Notes: generated from the sequence alone by a model not told the origin. DNA of 64,000 nt from Dyella kyungheensis (GCF_016905005.1 NZ_JADIKC010000003.1:1-64000); one strand, 5' to 3'. Shown: positions 35,014 through 44,275, counted from the stretch's first letter. Numbers and translations are program-made.

Positions 35014-35331
35014 ATGCGACACCGCGCCCTGCTGCTCGTCATCGGCTTGTGCTGCCTGAGCGCCGCGGCCTGGGCCCAGGTCGGCGCGCCATCCAAAGCG
35101 CCCAATCTCACCTTGCCCACCATGCCGCCCGCGGCGGCGAGCACGGTGGCGGAGGGGTATCGCGATACCCTGAGCAGCGCGGCCAGCAACGCGCAGCGCT
35201 TCAACTTCAACGACGGCAGCGGGAAGGACAGGGCGCCGCCGGACCAGTCGCCGATCCGCGTGATCATCAACAATGGCCGCGGGCCGAACGTGAACTGCGT
35301 GCCGATGGGGCCGGGTGCCGCGTGTCACTGA
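35014..35331 (+). CDS. Small secreted protein between regulator and kinase
   Basis: This 105-residue protein has a signal peptide (MRHRALLLVIGLCCLSAAAWAQ, cut after AWA) and a good ribosome site (GAAGGAG before ATG 35014). The mature part is low-complexity and rich in Pro, Ala and Asn (LTLPTMPPAAASTVAEG). Near the end are two cysteines (NVNCVPMGPGAACH). It lies between a response regulator and its kinase, 29 bp before the kinase start. It could be a periplasmic accessory to sensing. No family recognised. Confidence 0.7.
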   Translation: MRHRALLLVIGLCCLSAAAWAQVGAPSKAPNLTLPTMPPAAASTVAEGYRDTLSSAASNAQRFNFNDGSGKDRAPPDQSPIRVIINNGRGPNVNCVPMGPGAACH

Positions 35332-35359
35332 CGGCGGCGTTGCCACAAGGAGAGGCTTG

Positions 35360-36742
35360 ATGCGGCTGGGCCTGCGTACGCTCGAGTCGCGCATGATGCT
35401 GCTGCTGGGCTTTGCCGGCCTGTCCGGCGCCCTCATCTATGCCGGCGTCACCCAGTGGCCGTTGCCGCAAGTGCTGGTGTGGATGCGCCACGACCTGGGC
35501 ATCGATCTGGGCACGCCGGCGCATTTCGGTTTCTATGGCGGCCTGATCGTATCGCTGGCGTTCCTGCTGCCGCTGTCGCTGTGGCTGGGGCATCGCGTGA
35601 TGTCGCCGATCACCAAGCTGCTGCGCGCGCTGGAAGGTGCCGTGGCGAGTTATCGCGACGGCGACTTCAGCTTTTCCATCGCGGCCACGCGTCGCGATGA
35701 GTTGGGCGAGCTGATCCGCATGCACAACGCGCTGGGCCAGACCCTGCGCGAGCAGCGCCAGAACCTGGCGCAACGCGAACTGCTGCTCGATACGGTGGTG
35801 CAGAACACGCCCGTGGCGCTGGTGCTCACCGACGCCAGCGGTCGCGTCACCTATGCCAACATCGCCGCGCGCCATCTGTTCAACGAGGGACGCACGCTGC
35901 ACGGCCTGAGCTTTGCCGAACTCATCAGCGACAGCCCCGAGGCGTTGCGCCGCGCGGTGGAGAGCGGCGAAGACGCGCTGCTTACGGTCGAAATGGACGG
36001 CGGCGAGGAAACCTTCCATCTTTCGCAGCGCAGTTTCCGCCTGCACGGTCGTCCGCACCGGCTGCAACTGTTCCGCCGCATGACGCGCGAGCTGTCGCGG
36101 CAGGAAGTGGCGACCTGGAAGCGCGTGATCCGCGTGATCAGCCACGAGCTCAACAATTCGCTGGCACCCATCTCCTCGCTGGCGCATTCGGGCGCGGAGC
36201 TGGCCCGTCGCGGCGATACGACGCGCCTGCCGGGCGTGTTCGCCACCATCGGCGAGCGGGCGCGGCATCTGCACGGCTTCATCGCAGGTTACGCGAGTTT
36301 CGCCAAGCTGCCCGCGCCGCAACCCACCTCGATCGAATGGAAGCCGTTCATCGAGGCCTTGTCGTTGCACTGCACGTTCCAGGTGCGCGGCTCCTTGCCG
36401 GAGCAGCCCGGCTGGTTCGACGCCGCGCAGATCGAGCAGGTGCTGATCAACCTGGTGAAGAACGCGCACGAATCGGGCAGCGCGGAAGACGGCGTGTCGC
36501 TGTCGCTGGCGGTGATCGGCCGCGACGTGCGCATCGAAGTGGCCGACCGCGGCCCCGGCATGAGCGAAACCGTGCTGGCGCAGGCCTTGCTGCCGTTCTA
36601 TTCGACCAAGCGTTCGGGCACCGGCCTGGGCCTGGCGCTGGCGCGCGAGATCACCGAAGCCCATGGCGGCCGCATTGCGTTGGGCAACCGGGAAGAGGGC
36701 GGCCTGCGGGTCAGCCTGTTGCTCCCGCTGGGGCCGCGCTAG
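35360..36742 (+). CDS. Sensor histidine kinase (NtrY-like, HAMP-PAS)
   Basis: This 460-residue membrane kinase has helices at about 12-30 and 57-77 with a short periplasmic loop of about 25 residues between. A HAMP domain (78-130) and a PAS domain (144-240) follow. The phospho-acceptor H262 is in VISHELNNSLAP, the NtrB/NtrY-type H-box. The ATPase domain has N-box INLVKNAHESG, G1 DRGPGM and G2 GTGLGLALA. AAGGAGAGG precedes ATG 35360. It is the likely partner of the sigma-54 regulator at 33521. The small periplasmic loop suggests it senses the membrane, another protein, or a cytoplasmic ligand through PAS. Confidence 0.93.
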   Translation: MRLGLRTLESRMMLLLGFAGLSGALIYAGVTQWPLPQVLVWMRHDLGIDLGTPAHFGFYGGLIVSLAFLLPLSLWLGHRVMSPITKLLRALEGAVASYRDGDFSFSIAATRRDELGELIRMHNALGQTLREQRQNLAQRELLLDTVVQNTPVALVLTDASGRVTYANIAARHLFNEGRTLHGLSFAELISDSPEALRRAVESGEDALLTVEMDGGEETFHLSQRSFRLHGRPHRLQLFRRMTRELSRQEVATWKRVIRVISHELNNSLAPISSLAHSGAELARRGDTTRLPGVFATIGERARHLHGFIAGYASFAKLPAPQPTSIEWKPFIEALSLHCTFQVRGSLPEQPGWFDAAQIEQVLINLVKNAHESGSAEDGVSLSLAVIGRDVRIEVADRGPGMSETVLAQALLPFYSTKRSGTGLGLALAREITEAHGGRIALGNREEGGLRVSLLLPLGPR

Positions 36743-36808
36743 CCGATTATCCGCTGCCTGCCGGCTCGCCTATACTCGAGCCATCCTTCATGGAACGGAG
36801 ATCAGGCA

Positions 36809-37762
36809 ATGGGACAGCTTTTCGCTTTGGTAGTGATCGTGGTCGCGGTCATCGTGCTCGCCAAACTGGTGCGCATCGTGCCGCAGGGTTACGAATGGAC
36901 GGTGGAGCGTTTTGGCCGTTACACGCGCACGCTGTCGCCCGGCCTGCATTTCCTGGTGCCCTTCATCTACACCATCGGGCGCAAGATGAACATGATGGAA
37001 CAGGTGCTCGATGTTCCTTCGCAGGACGTGATCACCAAGGACAACGCCGTGGTGCGCGTGGACGGCGTGGTGTTCTACCAGGTGCTGGATGCGTCCAAGG
37101 CCGCCTATGAGGTGGCCAACCTGGAACAGGCCGCGCTGGCCTTGATCATGACCAATATCCGCACCGTGCTCGGTTCGATGGATCTGGACGAATCGCTCAG
37201 CCAGCGCGACGCCATCAATGCCAAGCTGCTGAAGGTGGTCGACGAAGCCACCCACCCGTGGGGCGTCAAGGTCAACCGCATCGAGATCAAGGACATCGCG
37301 CCACCGCGCGACCTGGTCGACTCGATGGCCCGCCAGATGAAGGCCGAGCGCGAGAAGCGCGCCAACATCCTCGATGCCGAGGGCTTCCGCCAGGCAGCCA
37401 TCCTCAAGGCCGAAGGCGAGAAGCAGTCGGTGATCCTGGCTGCCGAAGGCGAGAAGGAAGCCGCTTTCCGCGCCGCCGAAGCGCGCGAACGCTCCGCCGA
37501 AGCGGAGGCCAAGGCGACGGCGATGGTGTCCGAGGCGATCGCCAACGGCAACGTCAACGCGCTGAACTACTTCGTCGCCACCAAGTACGTCGAAGCGCTG
37601 AAGGAAATGGCCAACTCGCCCAACCAGAAGATGCTGCTGCTGCCGATGGAATCGACCGGCATCCTCGGCTCGCTGGCGGGCATCGCCGAACTGGCCAAGG
37701 ATTCGCTCAGCCAGCAGCAGGCGAGCACCACGGTTCGCCGTACACCGCCGTCGATAAGCTGA
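36809..37762 (+). CDS. qmcA: SPFH/band 7 membrane protein QmcA
   Basis: This 317-residue stomatin-like protein has an N-terminal membrane anchor (about 3-20). The SPFH domain begins [20 protein letters not shown], has [23 protein letters not shown], and is followed by a long charged coiled coil ([22 protein letters not shown]). QmcA-like proteins form membrane microdomain assemblies and interact with FtsH or NfeD partners. It lies 18 bp before an nfeD-type gene, the standard pairing. Confidence 0.93.
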   Translation: MGQLFALVVIVVAVIVLAKLVRIVPQGYEWTVERFGRYTRTLSPGLHFLVPFIYTIGRKMNMMEQVLDVPSQDVITKDNAVVRVDGVVFYQVLDASKAAYEVANLEQAALALIMTNIRTVLGSMDLDESLSQRDAINAKLLKVVDEATHPWGVKVNRIEIKDIAPPRDLVDSMARQMKAEREKRANILDAEGFRQAAILKAEGEKQSVILAAEGEKEAAFRAAEARERSAEAEAKATAMVSEAIANGNVNALNYFVATKYVEALKEMANSPNQKMLLLPMESTGILGSLAGIAELAKDSLSQQQASTTVRRTPPSIS

Positions 37763-37780
37763 GATCGGGACGCGACCACG

Positions 37781-38227
37781 ATGGAACAGATCGCACTTCA
37801 CTATCTCTGGTGGATTCTTGCGCTGGTGCTGATCGCCATCGAAGTGATCCTGCCCGGCTATTTCATGTTGTGGATCGGCATTGCCGCCGGCATCACCGGC
37901 GTGGTGGTGCTGGTGCTGCCGGAGCTGTCGATCCTGGGACAGGCACTGGCCTTCGTGGTGCTCGCCTTCCTCTCCTGCGCGGTGTACTGGTACGGCTTGC
38001 GGCCGCGCCTGATGCGCGATGAGCCGGGCGATGCGCTGCTCAACCGCCGTGGCGAACAGAAGATCGGCCAGCGCTATGTGTTGGCGGAGGCGATCGTGCA
38101 TGGGCGGGGGAAGGCGAAGGTCGGCGATGGCTTGTGGCTGGTGAGTGGGCCGGATTTGCCGGTGGGGGCGATGGTGGAGGTGGTGGGGGTTGATGGGACG
38201 ACGCTGGTGGTGAAGGTGGCTGACTGA
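37781..38227 (+). CDS. NfeD family membrane protein (YbbK-type short form)
   Basis: This 148-residue protein has two or three N-terminal helices (about 8-70) and a C-terminal OB-fold domain (NRRGEQKIGQRYVLAEAIVHGRGKAKVGD..WLVSGPDLPVGAMVEVVGVDG). The short NfeD1b-like form lacks the protease domain and partners stomatin-like proteins. It is in an operon with qmcA. Its 3' part shows a locally G-rich run. Confidence 0.88.
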   Translation: MEQIALHYLWWILALVLIAIEVILPGYFMLWIGIAAGITGVVVLVLPELSILGQALAFVVLAFLSCAVYWYGLRPRLMRDEPGDALLNRRGEQKIGQRYVLAEAIVHGRGKAKVGDGLWLVSGPDLPVGAMVEVVGVDGTTLVVKVAD

Positions 38228-38286
38228 GTCGTTTTTGCTCGTCGCTCTGGTTTGCATCACTGGTTTTCGCGGTGCACCCCACGGCG

Positions 38287-38334
38287 CCCTCTCCCCTTCG
38301 GAGAGAGGGCTGGGGTGAGGGGCGGGTGCTCGCG
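38287..38334 (+). repeat. Repeat family C, copy 2
   Basis: CCCTCTCCCCTTCGGAGAGA continues GGGCTGGGGTGAGGGG and CGGGTGCTCGCG, sharing the same 3' extension as copy 1. It lies in the 279-bp gap between nfeD and the ThrE-like gene; nothing else recognisable is there. Confidence 0.78.
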
Positions 38335-38506
38335 ATAGCGTCGTTAATCCGAGCGTTGGCTCGCTCGTACAGATACCCAATCGCCCAAGCAACACCCCTC
38401 CCGCTGACATAGCCATCCAAATCAGTTTTACTACAGGCATGTCTTTGGCCATGCCCATCATTCCCAGTCCCTCATCCGCGGCCACTGTCGCGCAGACGAT
38501 CACGCG

Positions 38507-39781
38507 ATGACTCCCCCCGCCGTCCTCAAGCCGTTGGCCCTTGCGCCCCTCAACACACGCATTGCGTTCCTGCTCGAGCTGGCGCGGCGGCTGCATCAGT
38601 ACGGTACGGCGGCGCCTCGCCTGGAGGGTGCGATCTGGGGGGCGGCGCAGCGATTGGGGTTGGTGGCGGATGTATGGTCCAGTCCCACGGCCATCATCAT
38701 CTCGTTCACCGACCTGACCCAGGGTGAGGACGAAGTGGCGCAGGTGACGCAGGTGATGCGTCTGGCCCCAGGGGACGTCAACCTTGGACGCCTCAGCGAG
38801 GCCGATGCCATCGCCGACAAGGTGATCGCGGGCGACATCGAATTGCGCGAAGGTTTTCGCCTGTTGCGCGAGCTGGGGCGGCCCGATACGCGGCGCGCGC
38901 AGGCGGGAGTGATCGCCAGTTACGGTCTTGCCGCCGCCAGCGTGGTGGCGCTGTTGCTGCACAGTTCTTGGGCGGACCTGGTCACGGCGGCGCTGATCGG
39001 GTTGATCATCGGCACCATCACCGTGCTGTCGGCCACGCGTCCGCGCCTGGCGGTGGCGAGCGAAGCGATCAGTGCGCTGGTCGCCACCACGATTGCCATC
39101 GTGGTGAGCCAGTTCGTGGTGCCGCTGGCGATCAAATCGGTGATCCTCGCCGGCTTGATCGTGCTCATGCCCGGCATGGCGCTCACCACGGCGGTGCGGG
39201 AAATTTCCAGTCAGCATCTGGTGGCGGGCGTGGCGCGCATGGGCGGCGCCATCGCCACGCTGATCAAACTCACCTTCGGTACCGTTGCCGCCACGCAGCT
39301 ATGCAGCGCGTTCGGCATCGAAGGGCGCGATTACGCGCTGCCTCCGTTGCCGGCGTGGACGGATTATCCGGCACTGCTGGTCGGCGCCTTCGCCTTCGCC
39401 ATCTCCTTCCGCGCGGCGCGCCGCGATTGGCTGGTGGTGATGGCGGCGGTGGTGCTGGGTTATCTCTCCACGCGCTGGGGTGGCGCCCTGGCCGGCAAAT
39501 TGCCGGCGGCACCGTTCGGCGTGTTTCTTGGCGGATTGATCCTCAGCAGCGTGGCCAATCTCTATGCGCGCTTCGTGCATCGGCCCGGCGCCATGATTCG
39601 CGAGCCGGGCATTATCCTGCTGGTGCCGGGTAGCGTGGGGTTTCGCAGCGTGTCGTATATGTTGGAACGCGATACGACCCTGGGCATGGACAGCACCATG
39701 CTGCTGATCACCTTGCTCATTGCGTTGGTGGCAGGTTTGCTGTTTGGCGACTTGTTGATCGCGCCGCGCCGCTCGCTTTGA
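38507..39781 (+). CDS. ThrE-like threonine/serine exporter family protein (DUF1212)
   Basis: This 424-residue protein has a soluble N-terminal half (FLLELARRLHQYGTAAPRLEGAIWGAAQRLGL, the DUF1212 signature) followed by about ten membrane helices. ThrE of Corynebacterium exports threonine and serine using the proton gradient; proteobacterial fused forms like this are presumed amino-acid exporters. It starts at ATG 38507. It has no operon partner; the next gene is a response regulator 135 bp on. Confidence 0.85.
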   Translation: MTPPAVLKPLALAPLNTRIAFLLELARRLHQYGTAAPRLEGAIWGAAQRLGLVADVWSSPTAIIISFTDLTQGEDEVAQVTQVMRLAPGDVNLGRLSEADAIADKVIAGDIELREGFRLLRELGRPDTRRAQAGVIASYGLAAASVVALLLHSSWADLVTAALIGLIIGTITVLSATRPRLAVASEAISALVATTIAIVVSQFVVPLAIKSVILAGLIVLMPGMALTTAVREISSQHLVAGVARMGGAIATLIKLTFGTVAATQLCSAFGIEGRDYALPPLPAWTDYPALLVGAFAFAISFRAARRDWLVVMAAVVLGYLSTRWGGALAGKLPAAPFGVFLGGLILSSVANLYARFVHRPGAMIREPGIILLVPGSVGFRSVSYMLERDTTLGMDSTMLLITLLIALVAGLLFGDLLIAPRRSL

Positions 39782-39916
39782 ACAATGCCCGCCGAGTGGC
39801 GGCGCTCGCTGACAGGACGGCGCGAAAACAACGGGTACGCCGTGGCGTAATCTGTTTCAGACGAAGCGCAAACTGGTTCTTACTTGGGCTGCAACGACCA
39901 CTCTGTCGAATGGAGC

Positions 39917-40615
39917 ATGACCTTGCAGCCGGAATCGGTGGCGGAAGGGCGGCCGCGTAGCGTTCTGATCGCCGATGATCATCCGATGTTCCGGCTGGCC
40001 TTGCGCTATGCGCTGTCCGCACGCGACGGGCAGGTGGAAATCGTCGAGGCGGCGAGCCAGGCGGCGCTGGAGGCGGCCGTCATGGCGGATGCGTTCGACC
40101 TCGCCCTGCTCGATCTTGCCATGCCCGGCGTCAACGGGTTCTCCTCCCTGGTGTATCTGCGCTGCGAGCGCCCGCATATGCCGGTGATCGTCATTTCTTC
40201 CTACGAGGATCCCGGCACCGTGCACCGCGCCCGGCAGCTCGGTGCCGCCGCCTTCGTACCGAAGTCCGCCATGGTGAAGGACATCTGCCATGCGATCGAG
40301 GTGGTGCTCGTCGGCGGCACCTGGTTCCCGGCCGGCAAAGCCGATGGAGGCGGTGCGGATGCCCGGGTCCGTCGGCGCCTCACCTCCCTGACCACGCAGC
40401 AACTGCGAGTGTTGTTGTGCGTTGGCGAGGGCCTGCTCAACAAGCAGATCGCCGACGAACTGCATGTGTCGGAAAACACTGTCAAAGTCCATATCACCGC
40501 GATCCTTAAAAAACTCCAGTGCAGCACACGCACGCAGGCGGCGTTACTGACGCGCAGCCTTCTGCTGGACCCGTCGCTTGCGCCCTTGCAGATTCGCGGT
40601 GAAGGGATCGCCTGA
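39917..40615 (+). CDS. NarL/FixJ-type response regulator (orphan)
   Basis: This 232-residue protein has a receiver domain (14-130) with D20, D21 and phosphoacceptor D66 in LLDLAMPG, a conserved Lys in FVPKS, and a C-terminal LuxR-type helix-turn-helix (LTTQQLRVLLCVGEGLLNKQIADELHVSENTVKVHITAILKKL). No histidine kinase is adjacent. I take ATG 39917; GGAG lies very close to it, and a TTG at 39884 is an alternative, so the start is uncertain. The downstream kgtP-porin locus may be a target (inference). Confidence 0.88.
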   Translation: MTLQPESVAEGRPRSVLIADDHPMFRLALRYALSARDGQVEIVEAASQAALEAAVMADAFDLALLDLAMPGVNGFSSLVYLRCERPHMPVIVISSYEDPGTVHRARQLGAAAFVPKSAMVKDICHAIEVVLVGGTWFPAGKADGGGADARVRRRLTSLTTQQLRVLLCVGEGLLNKQIADELHVSENTVKVHITAILKKLQCSTRTQAALLTRSLLLDPSLAPLQIRGEGIA

Positions 40616-40972
40616 CGACGCTTTGCCTGGGGGCACGCCCCGAGCGGGTGGATCGATCATCGGTGGGCGGTCCTCGATGATCGCGCCTTGCGCGTCAAAG
40701 GGCTCGATAAAGCGCCGAACGTACGCCAAATCGTGGGGATCGTCGTGCCTGGAACGGCGACTTCGATCGTTCTTGAGGAAGGTGTATGGACGTCCAAATG
40801 GAATGCGCTTGCGGACGCGACGTCATCTGGCCGCCATGTATGTTGCAGCGCATTAGTACCAATTAATTATATGTCGTTCCGGCGTGCCATCCCTAGGATG
40901 GATGAACGCCGCGCGATTGCCTGGGGTGGGTCGCATCGCGCGTAACGCGTGATCAAGCAAGGGGGAGAAGCA
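40616..40972 (+). promoter_or_regulatory. Regulatory gap upstream of the KgtP-type gene, with a 9-bp inverted repeat
   Basis: This 357-bp gap has no supported gene. CGATCATCG (40654-40662) and CGATGATCG (40675-40683) are perfect inverted repeats 12 bp apart, either an operator or the end of the regulator transcript. An AT-rich stretch, TACCAATTAATTATATG, at 40857-40873 is a plausible promoter region. A small CCATCC/GGATGG palindrome follows near 40887. Confidence 0.4.
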
Positions 40973-42301
40973 ATGAGTGGCAGGGAAGAGGAATGTCCGG
41001 GCATCGATGCCGTGCAGCCGTTGTCGTCCATGCAACGCCTGAAGTCGATCGTGGGTGGCTCGATTGGCAACCTGGTCGAGTACTACGACTGGTACGTCTA
41101 CACGTCGTTCTCGCTGTATTTCGCCAAGGCGTTCTTTCCGCAGGGTGATGCCGTCTCGCAGGCGCTCAACGCCGCGGCCATCTTCGCGGTCGGTTTTCTC
41201 ATGCGGCCCATCGGCGGCTGGTATTTCGGCCGGTACGCCGACCGGCACGGACGCCGCGCGGCGCTCATGCGCTCGATCGTATTGATGTGCGCAGGTTCGT
41301 TGCTGATTGCGCTGTGTCCGACCTACGGGACCATCGGCATCGCTGCACCCGTGCTGCTGGTCTTTGCGCGCTTGATGCAAGGCTTGAGTCTTGGCGGCGA
41401 GTACGGCAGTTCGGCGACGTATCTGTCCGAAATGGCCAGCGGAAAACGACGGGGTTTCTGGTCCAGCTTTCTCTACGTCACGCTGATCGCCGGCCAGTTG
41501 CTGGCGCTTGGTGTGCTGATCGTTCTGCAGCAATGGGTGTTCACCGAGGCCCAGCTCAAGGCCTGGGGATGGCGCATTCCCTTCGCGATTGGCGCCGTCG
41601 TGGCGGTCGTTGCGCTGTTCCTGCGCCGTAACATGTGCGAAACCGCGGCGTTCGTGAGCAACCAGGCCAAGGCGGCGCCCGTCCGCCGGCAGAGTTCGCT
41701 GGGCCTGTTGGTCAAGCATTGGCGTCCGGCACTGATCGTGGTCGGCTTGACCATGGGTGGCACGCTGGCCTTCTACACCTACACCACCTACATGTCGAAG
41801 TTCCTGGTGCTCAGTGTCGGGCTGAGCAAGGAGACGGCCACCCTGATAAACGCCGCCACGCTGTTGGTCTACATGGTGTTGCAGCCCCTGGTGGGCGGTC
41901 TCTCCGATGTCATCGGCAGGCGTCCGATCCTGATCTCGTTCGGAGTGCTCGGTGTGCTGTTGACGGTGCCGGTGCTCAGCACGCTGCGAGGCGTCACCAG
42001 TCCCTACGAGGCCTTTGCACTGATCATGCTGATGCTGGTGGTCGTGTCGGGTTACACGTCGATCAACGCGGTCGTGAAGGCTGAGCTGTTTCCCGTCGAG
42101 ATACGCGCCCTCGGCGTGGGTCTCCCGTATGCATTGGCGGTCGCGATTTTCGGCGGCAGCGCGGAGACGGTCGCGCTGTGGTTCAAGCAGAGCGGCCATG
42201 AGAGCGGGTTCTACTGGTACGTCACGGCGTGCATCGGTTGCTCGCTGCTGGTTTACCTCTTCCTCCCCGATACCAAGAAGACCTCGTTGATCGAGGACTA
42301 A
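40973..42301 (+). CDS. MFS metabolite:proton symporter (KgtP/ShiA-like, MHS family)
   Basis: This 442-residue protein has twelve transmembrane helices. MHS-family signatures: VGGSIGNLVEYYDWYVYTSF at helix 1, RPIGGWYFGRYADRHGRR in loop 2-3, and LMQGLSLGGEYGSSATYLSE in helix 5. The set fits alpha-ketoglutarate permease (KgtP) and relatives that import dicarboxylates or shikimate-like acids. AAGGGGGAGAAG precedes ATG 40973. It is followed by a terminator-like hairpin and then a porin gene on the same strand, a likely inner/outer membrane uptake pair. Confidence 0.9.
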   Translation: MSGREEECPGIDAVQPLSSMQRLKSIVGGSIGNLVEYYDWYVYTSFSLYFAKAFFPQGDAVSQALNAAAIFAVGFLMRPIGGWYFGRYADRHGRRAALMRSIVLMCAGSLLIALCPTYGTIGIAAPVLLVFARLMQGLSLGGEYGSSATYLSEMASGKRRGFWSSFLYVTLIAGQLLALGVLIVLQQWVFTEAQLKAWGWRIPFAIGAVVAVVALFLRRNMCETAAFVSNQAKAAPVRRQSSLGLLVKHWRPALIVVGLTMGGTLAFYTYTTYMSKFLVLSVGLSKETATLINAATLLVYMVLQPLVGGLSDVIGRRPILISFGVLGVLLTVPVLSTLRGVTSPYEAFALIMLMLVVVSGYTSINAVVKAELFPVEIRALGVGLPYALAVAIFGGSAETVALWFKQSGHESGFYWYVTACIGCSLLVYLFLPDTKKTSLIED

Positions 42302-42302
42302 G

Positions 42303-42368
42303 CGGCACTTTTCCTTCTGCCTCTCCCGGTCCGCGCAAGCGGGCCGTGGGGAAGTGCGGCCTTTTTTT
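42303..42368 (+). terminator. Intrinsic terminator between KgtP-type gene and porin gene
   Basis: CACTTTTCC (from about 42307) pairs with GGGGAAGTG (ending about 42356), enclosing an inner stem CGGTCCGC/GCGGGCCG with a GCAA-type loop. A run of seven T (42362-42368) follows. It ends kgtP transcription at least partly, just 27 bp before the porin start, so it may act as an attenuator. Confidence 0.7.
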
Positions 42369-42395
42369 CCCCAAGTAGAGTCGAGGAGCCGGTTG

Positions 42396-43727
42396 ATGAC
42401 GAGACGAATGCGCAATGCTTTATCCCTGGCCGCGCTGCTCGGTGCGGCCGGTTCCGTCGCTGCGGCGCATGCCGCCGACGAATTGACCTGGCATGGCATC
42501 ACCCTGTACGGCACGTACGACATCGGCCTCGTGCACCTGACCCATGGCGCACCGCCAAGCAAGGACTGGGGCGTTGGCACGGCTTATCTGATTGCAAAGA
42601 ACAGCGACAAGCCGCAGACGACGATCGCGCCGAACGGGCTTTCGCAATCCCGCATCGGCCTTAAAGGCAAGGAGGATCTGGGCGGCGACGTCGCCTTCGT
42701 CTTCAATCTCGAAGTCGGCTTCAATCCGCAGTCGGGCCGACTTTCCGACGGCCCTGCCTCGCTCGCCTACAACAACGGTCGTCCGCTGGACAAGCAGAGG
42801 TCGGCTGGCGATGCGTCGCGTGCGGGCCAGGTCTTCAACGGCCCGGCATTCGTCGGTCTGAGTTCGAAGGAGCTCGGAACGCTGACGGCAGGACGGAACA
42901 ACACGGTGTTGCTCGACAATATCGGTCGCTACGACCCAATGAACGGTTCGTATGCGTTCTCGCTGATCGGTCTTCAGGGCACCTCGGGTGGTGGCTATAC
43001 ACAGGATGCGAGGGCCGACAATTCGCTCAAGTACAACGGGAAATGGGACAGCCTGCGCCTGGCCGCGTTGTACCAGCTCGACCGCGGGCATGGCAGCCAG
43101 GGTACGGGCTGGCAACTCAACGCAGGCTTCGATGGGCAGGATTTCTCGGTGGATGCGGTCTACGCGAGCAAGAAGGATGGCGTGTCCGCCGCGCCGCTCA
43201 ATGCCGCGCAAGCGAGGATCATGCCGCACGATTCGCTTGCCGCCGTCGTTTCGGACAACACGTCGTGGACGATCGACGGAAGCTATACAAACGGCCCTTT
43301 CAAACTGTATGCGGGCTTGGAGCGCATCGAGTATGAAAATCCCTCGCGACCGCTGCGGCCGGGCTTCACCGGTCTCGGGGGCTACACCTTCAGCGTGGTG
43401 AACAACGAGGCATTCGTGCATGCCAAACGCCTCGACGTAACCTGGTTGGGAGTGAAATACGCCATCAACAAGGATTTCGACCTTACAGGCGCCTACTATC
43501 ACTACAACCAGAATGCGTACGGCAGAACGATTTGCCATGAACGCAGCGCGGGCAATTGCAGCGGTCAACTCGATGCTTATTCGGTGCGGGTGGTCTGGCA
43601 CAACTTCGCCAAACGTTTCGACGCTTATACGGGCGTCATGTTCTCGCGTGTTTCCGGCGGTCTCGCCGCGGGTTATCTACACACGTCGACGATGGATCCC
43701 ATGGTGGGCGTGCGTTTTCAGTTCTAA
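42396..43727 (+). CDS. Gram-negative porin (Porin_4 / OmpC-like family)
   Basis: This 443-residue outer-membrane beta-barrel precursor has a signal peptide (hydrophobic region about 8-20, cut after AHA), then the porin opening ELTWHGITLYGTYDIGLVH. It has the NGLSQSRIGLKGKEDLGGDVAFVFNLE strand pair, the GLSSKELGTLTAGRN strand, and the terminal aromatic VGVRFQF needed for BAM assembly. The overall pattern resembles beta-proteobacterial general porins. CGAGGAG precedes ATG 42396. It is likely functionally linked to the upstream KgtP-type transporter. Confidence 0.9.
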   Translation: MTRRMRNALSLAALLGAAGSVAAAHAADELTWHGITLYGTYDIGLVHLTHGAPPSKDWGVGTAYLIAKNSDKPQTTIAPNGLSQSRIGLKGKEDLGGDVAFVFNLEVGFNPQSGRLSDGPASLAYNNGRPLDKQRSAGDASRAGQVFNGPAFVGLSSKELGTLTAGRNNTVLLDNIGRYDPMNGSYAFSLIGLQGTSGGGYTQDARADNSLKYNGKWDSLRLAALYQLDRGHGSQGTGWQLNAGFDGQDFSVDAVYASKKDGVSAAPLNAAQARIMPHDSLAAVVSDNTSWTIDGSYTNGPFKLYAGLERIEYENPSRPLRPGFTGLGGYTFSVVNNEAFVHAKRLDVTWLGVKYAINKDFDLTGAYYHYNQNAYGRTICHERSAGNCSGQLDAYSVRVVWHNFAKRFDAYTGVMFSRVSGGLAAGYLHTSTMDPMVGVRFQF

Positions 43728-43845
43728 GGTTTCGCTGGGCGAGAGCCAAGGGTTTGATTTTGTCTGCCGGCGTGACGCGCAGCCCATGGCTTTCGATGAG
43801 GTGGATCGCAAGGCGTATCCGTTTTCGATCCGCTTGTTAATCCTG

Positions 43846-43881
43846 TAAAAAAAATCGCCCCGGCGTGGTGGCCGGGGCGAT
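43846..43881 (-). terminator. Intrinsic terminator of hns
   Basis: Read on the minus strand, ATCGCCCCGGC and GCCGGGGCGAT form a strong stem followed by eight T (the A run at 43847-43855 on the plus strand). It lies about 70 bp after the hns stop. It may also end the convergent porin transcript, although the T tract favours the minus strand. Confidence 0.85.
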
Positions 43882-43948
43882 GATCTTTACTCGGTGATGG
43901 CCCGGAGGCCGATGGCGAACGCGGATTTTCGCAATTCGCCGGCAGCGA

Positions 43949-44275
43949 TCAAATCGCCAGATCCTTTTCCTTCTTGCCTGCCTTCAGCGCATCGTTGAAC
44001 CAGCGCGGGCGCTTGCCGCGGCCGGACCACACCTGCTCGGGGTCTGCCGGGTTGCGGTACTTCGGTGCCACCGTGCCGCCGCTGCGACGGGTCTTGCCGC
44101 CCTTGGCGCCGCCGAAGATATCGTCGAAGGAATAACCCTCGGCCTTGATCAGTGCGTGGATTTTCTCACGCAGTTTGACGACCTTTTCCTTGCGCAATTC
44201 CTGCTGGCGAACCTGTGCCTTGCTAATCAGCTCATTGAGCTGGTTATGGTTGAGACTCTTTAGATCAACTGCCAT
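43949..44275 (-). CDS. H-NS family nucleoid-associated protein
   Basis: This 108-residue protein has an N-terminal oligomerisation helix (LNHNQLNELISKAQVRQQEL) and a C-terminal DNA-binding motif (KYRNPADPEQVWSGRGKRPRW), the H-NS histone-family core. H-NS-type proteins silence AT-rich and horizontally acquired DNA. GGGAGTTACGC before the ATG is a good ribosome site. The gene is monocistronic with its own terminator. Confidence 0.92.
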   Translation of the reverse strand: MAVDLKSLNHNQLNELISKAQVRQQELRKEKVVKLREKIHALIKAEGYSFDDIFGGAKGGKTRRSGGTVAPKYRNPADPEQVWSGRGKRPRWFNDALKAGKKEKDLAI

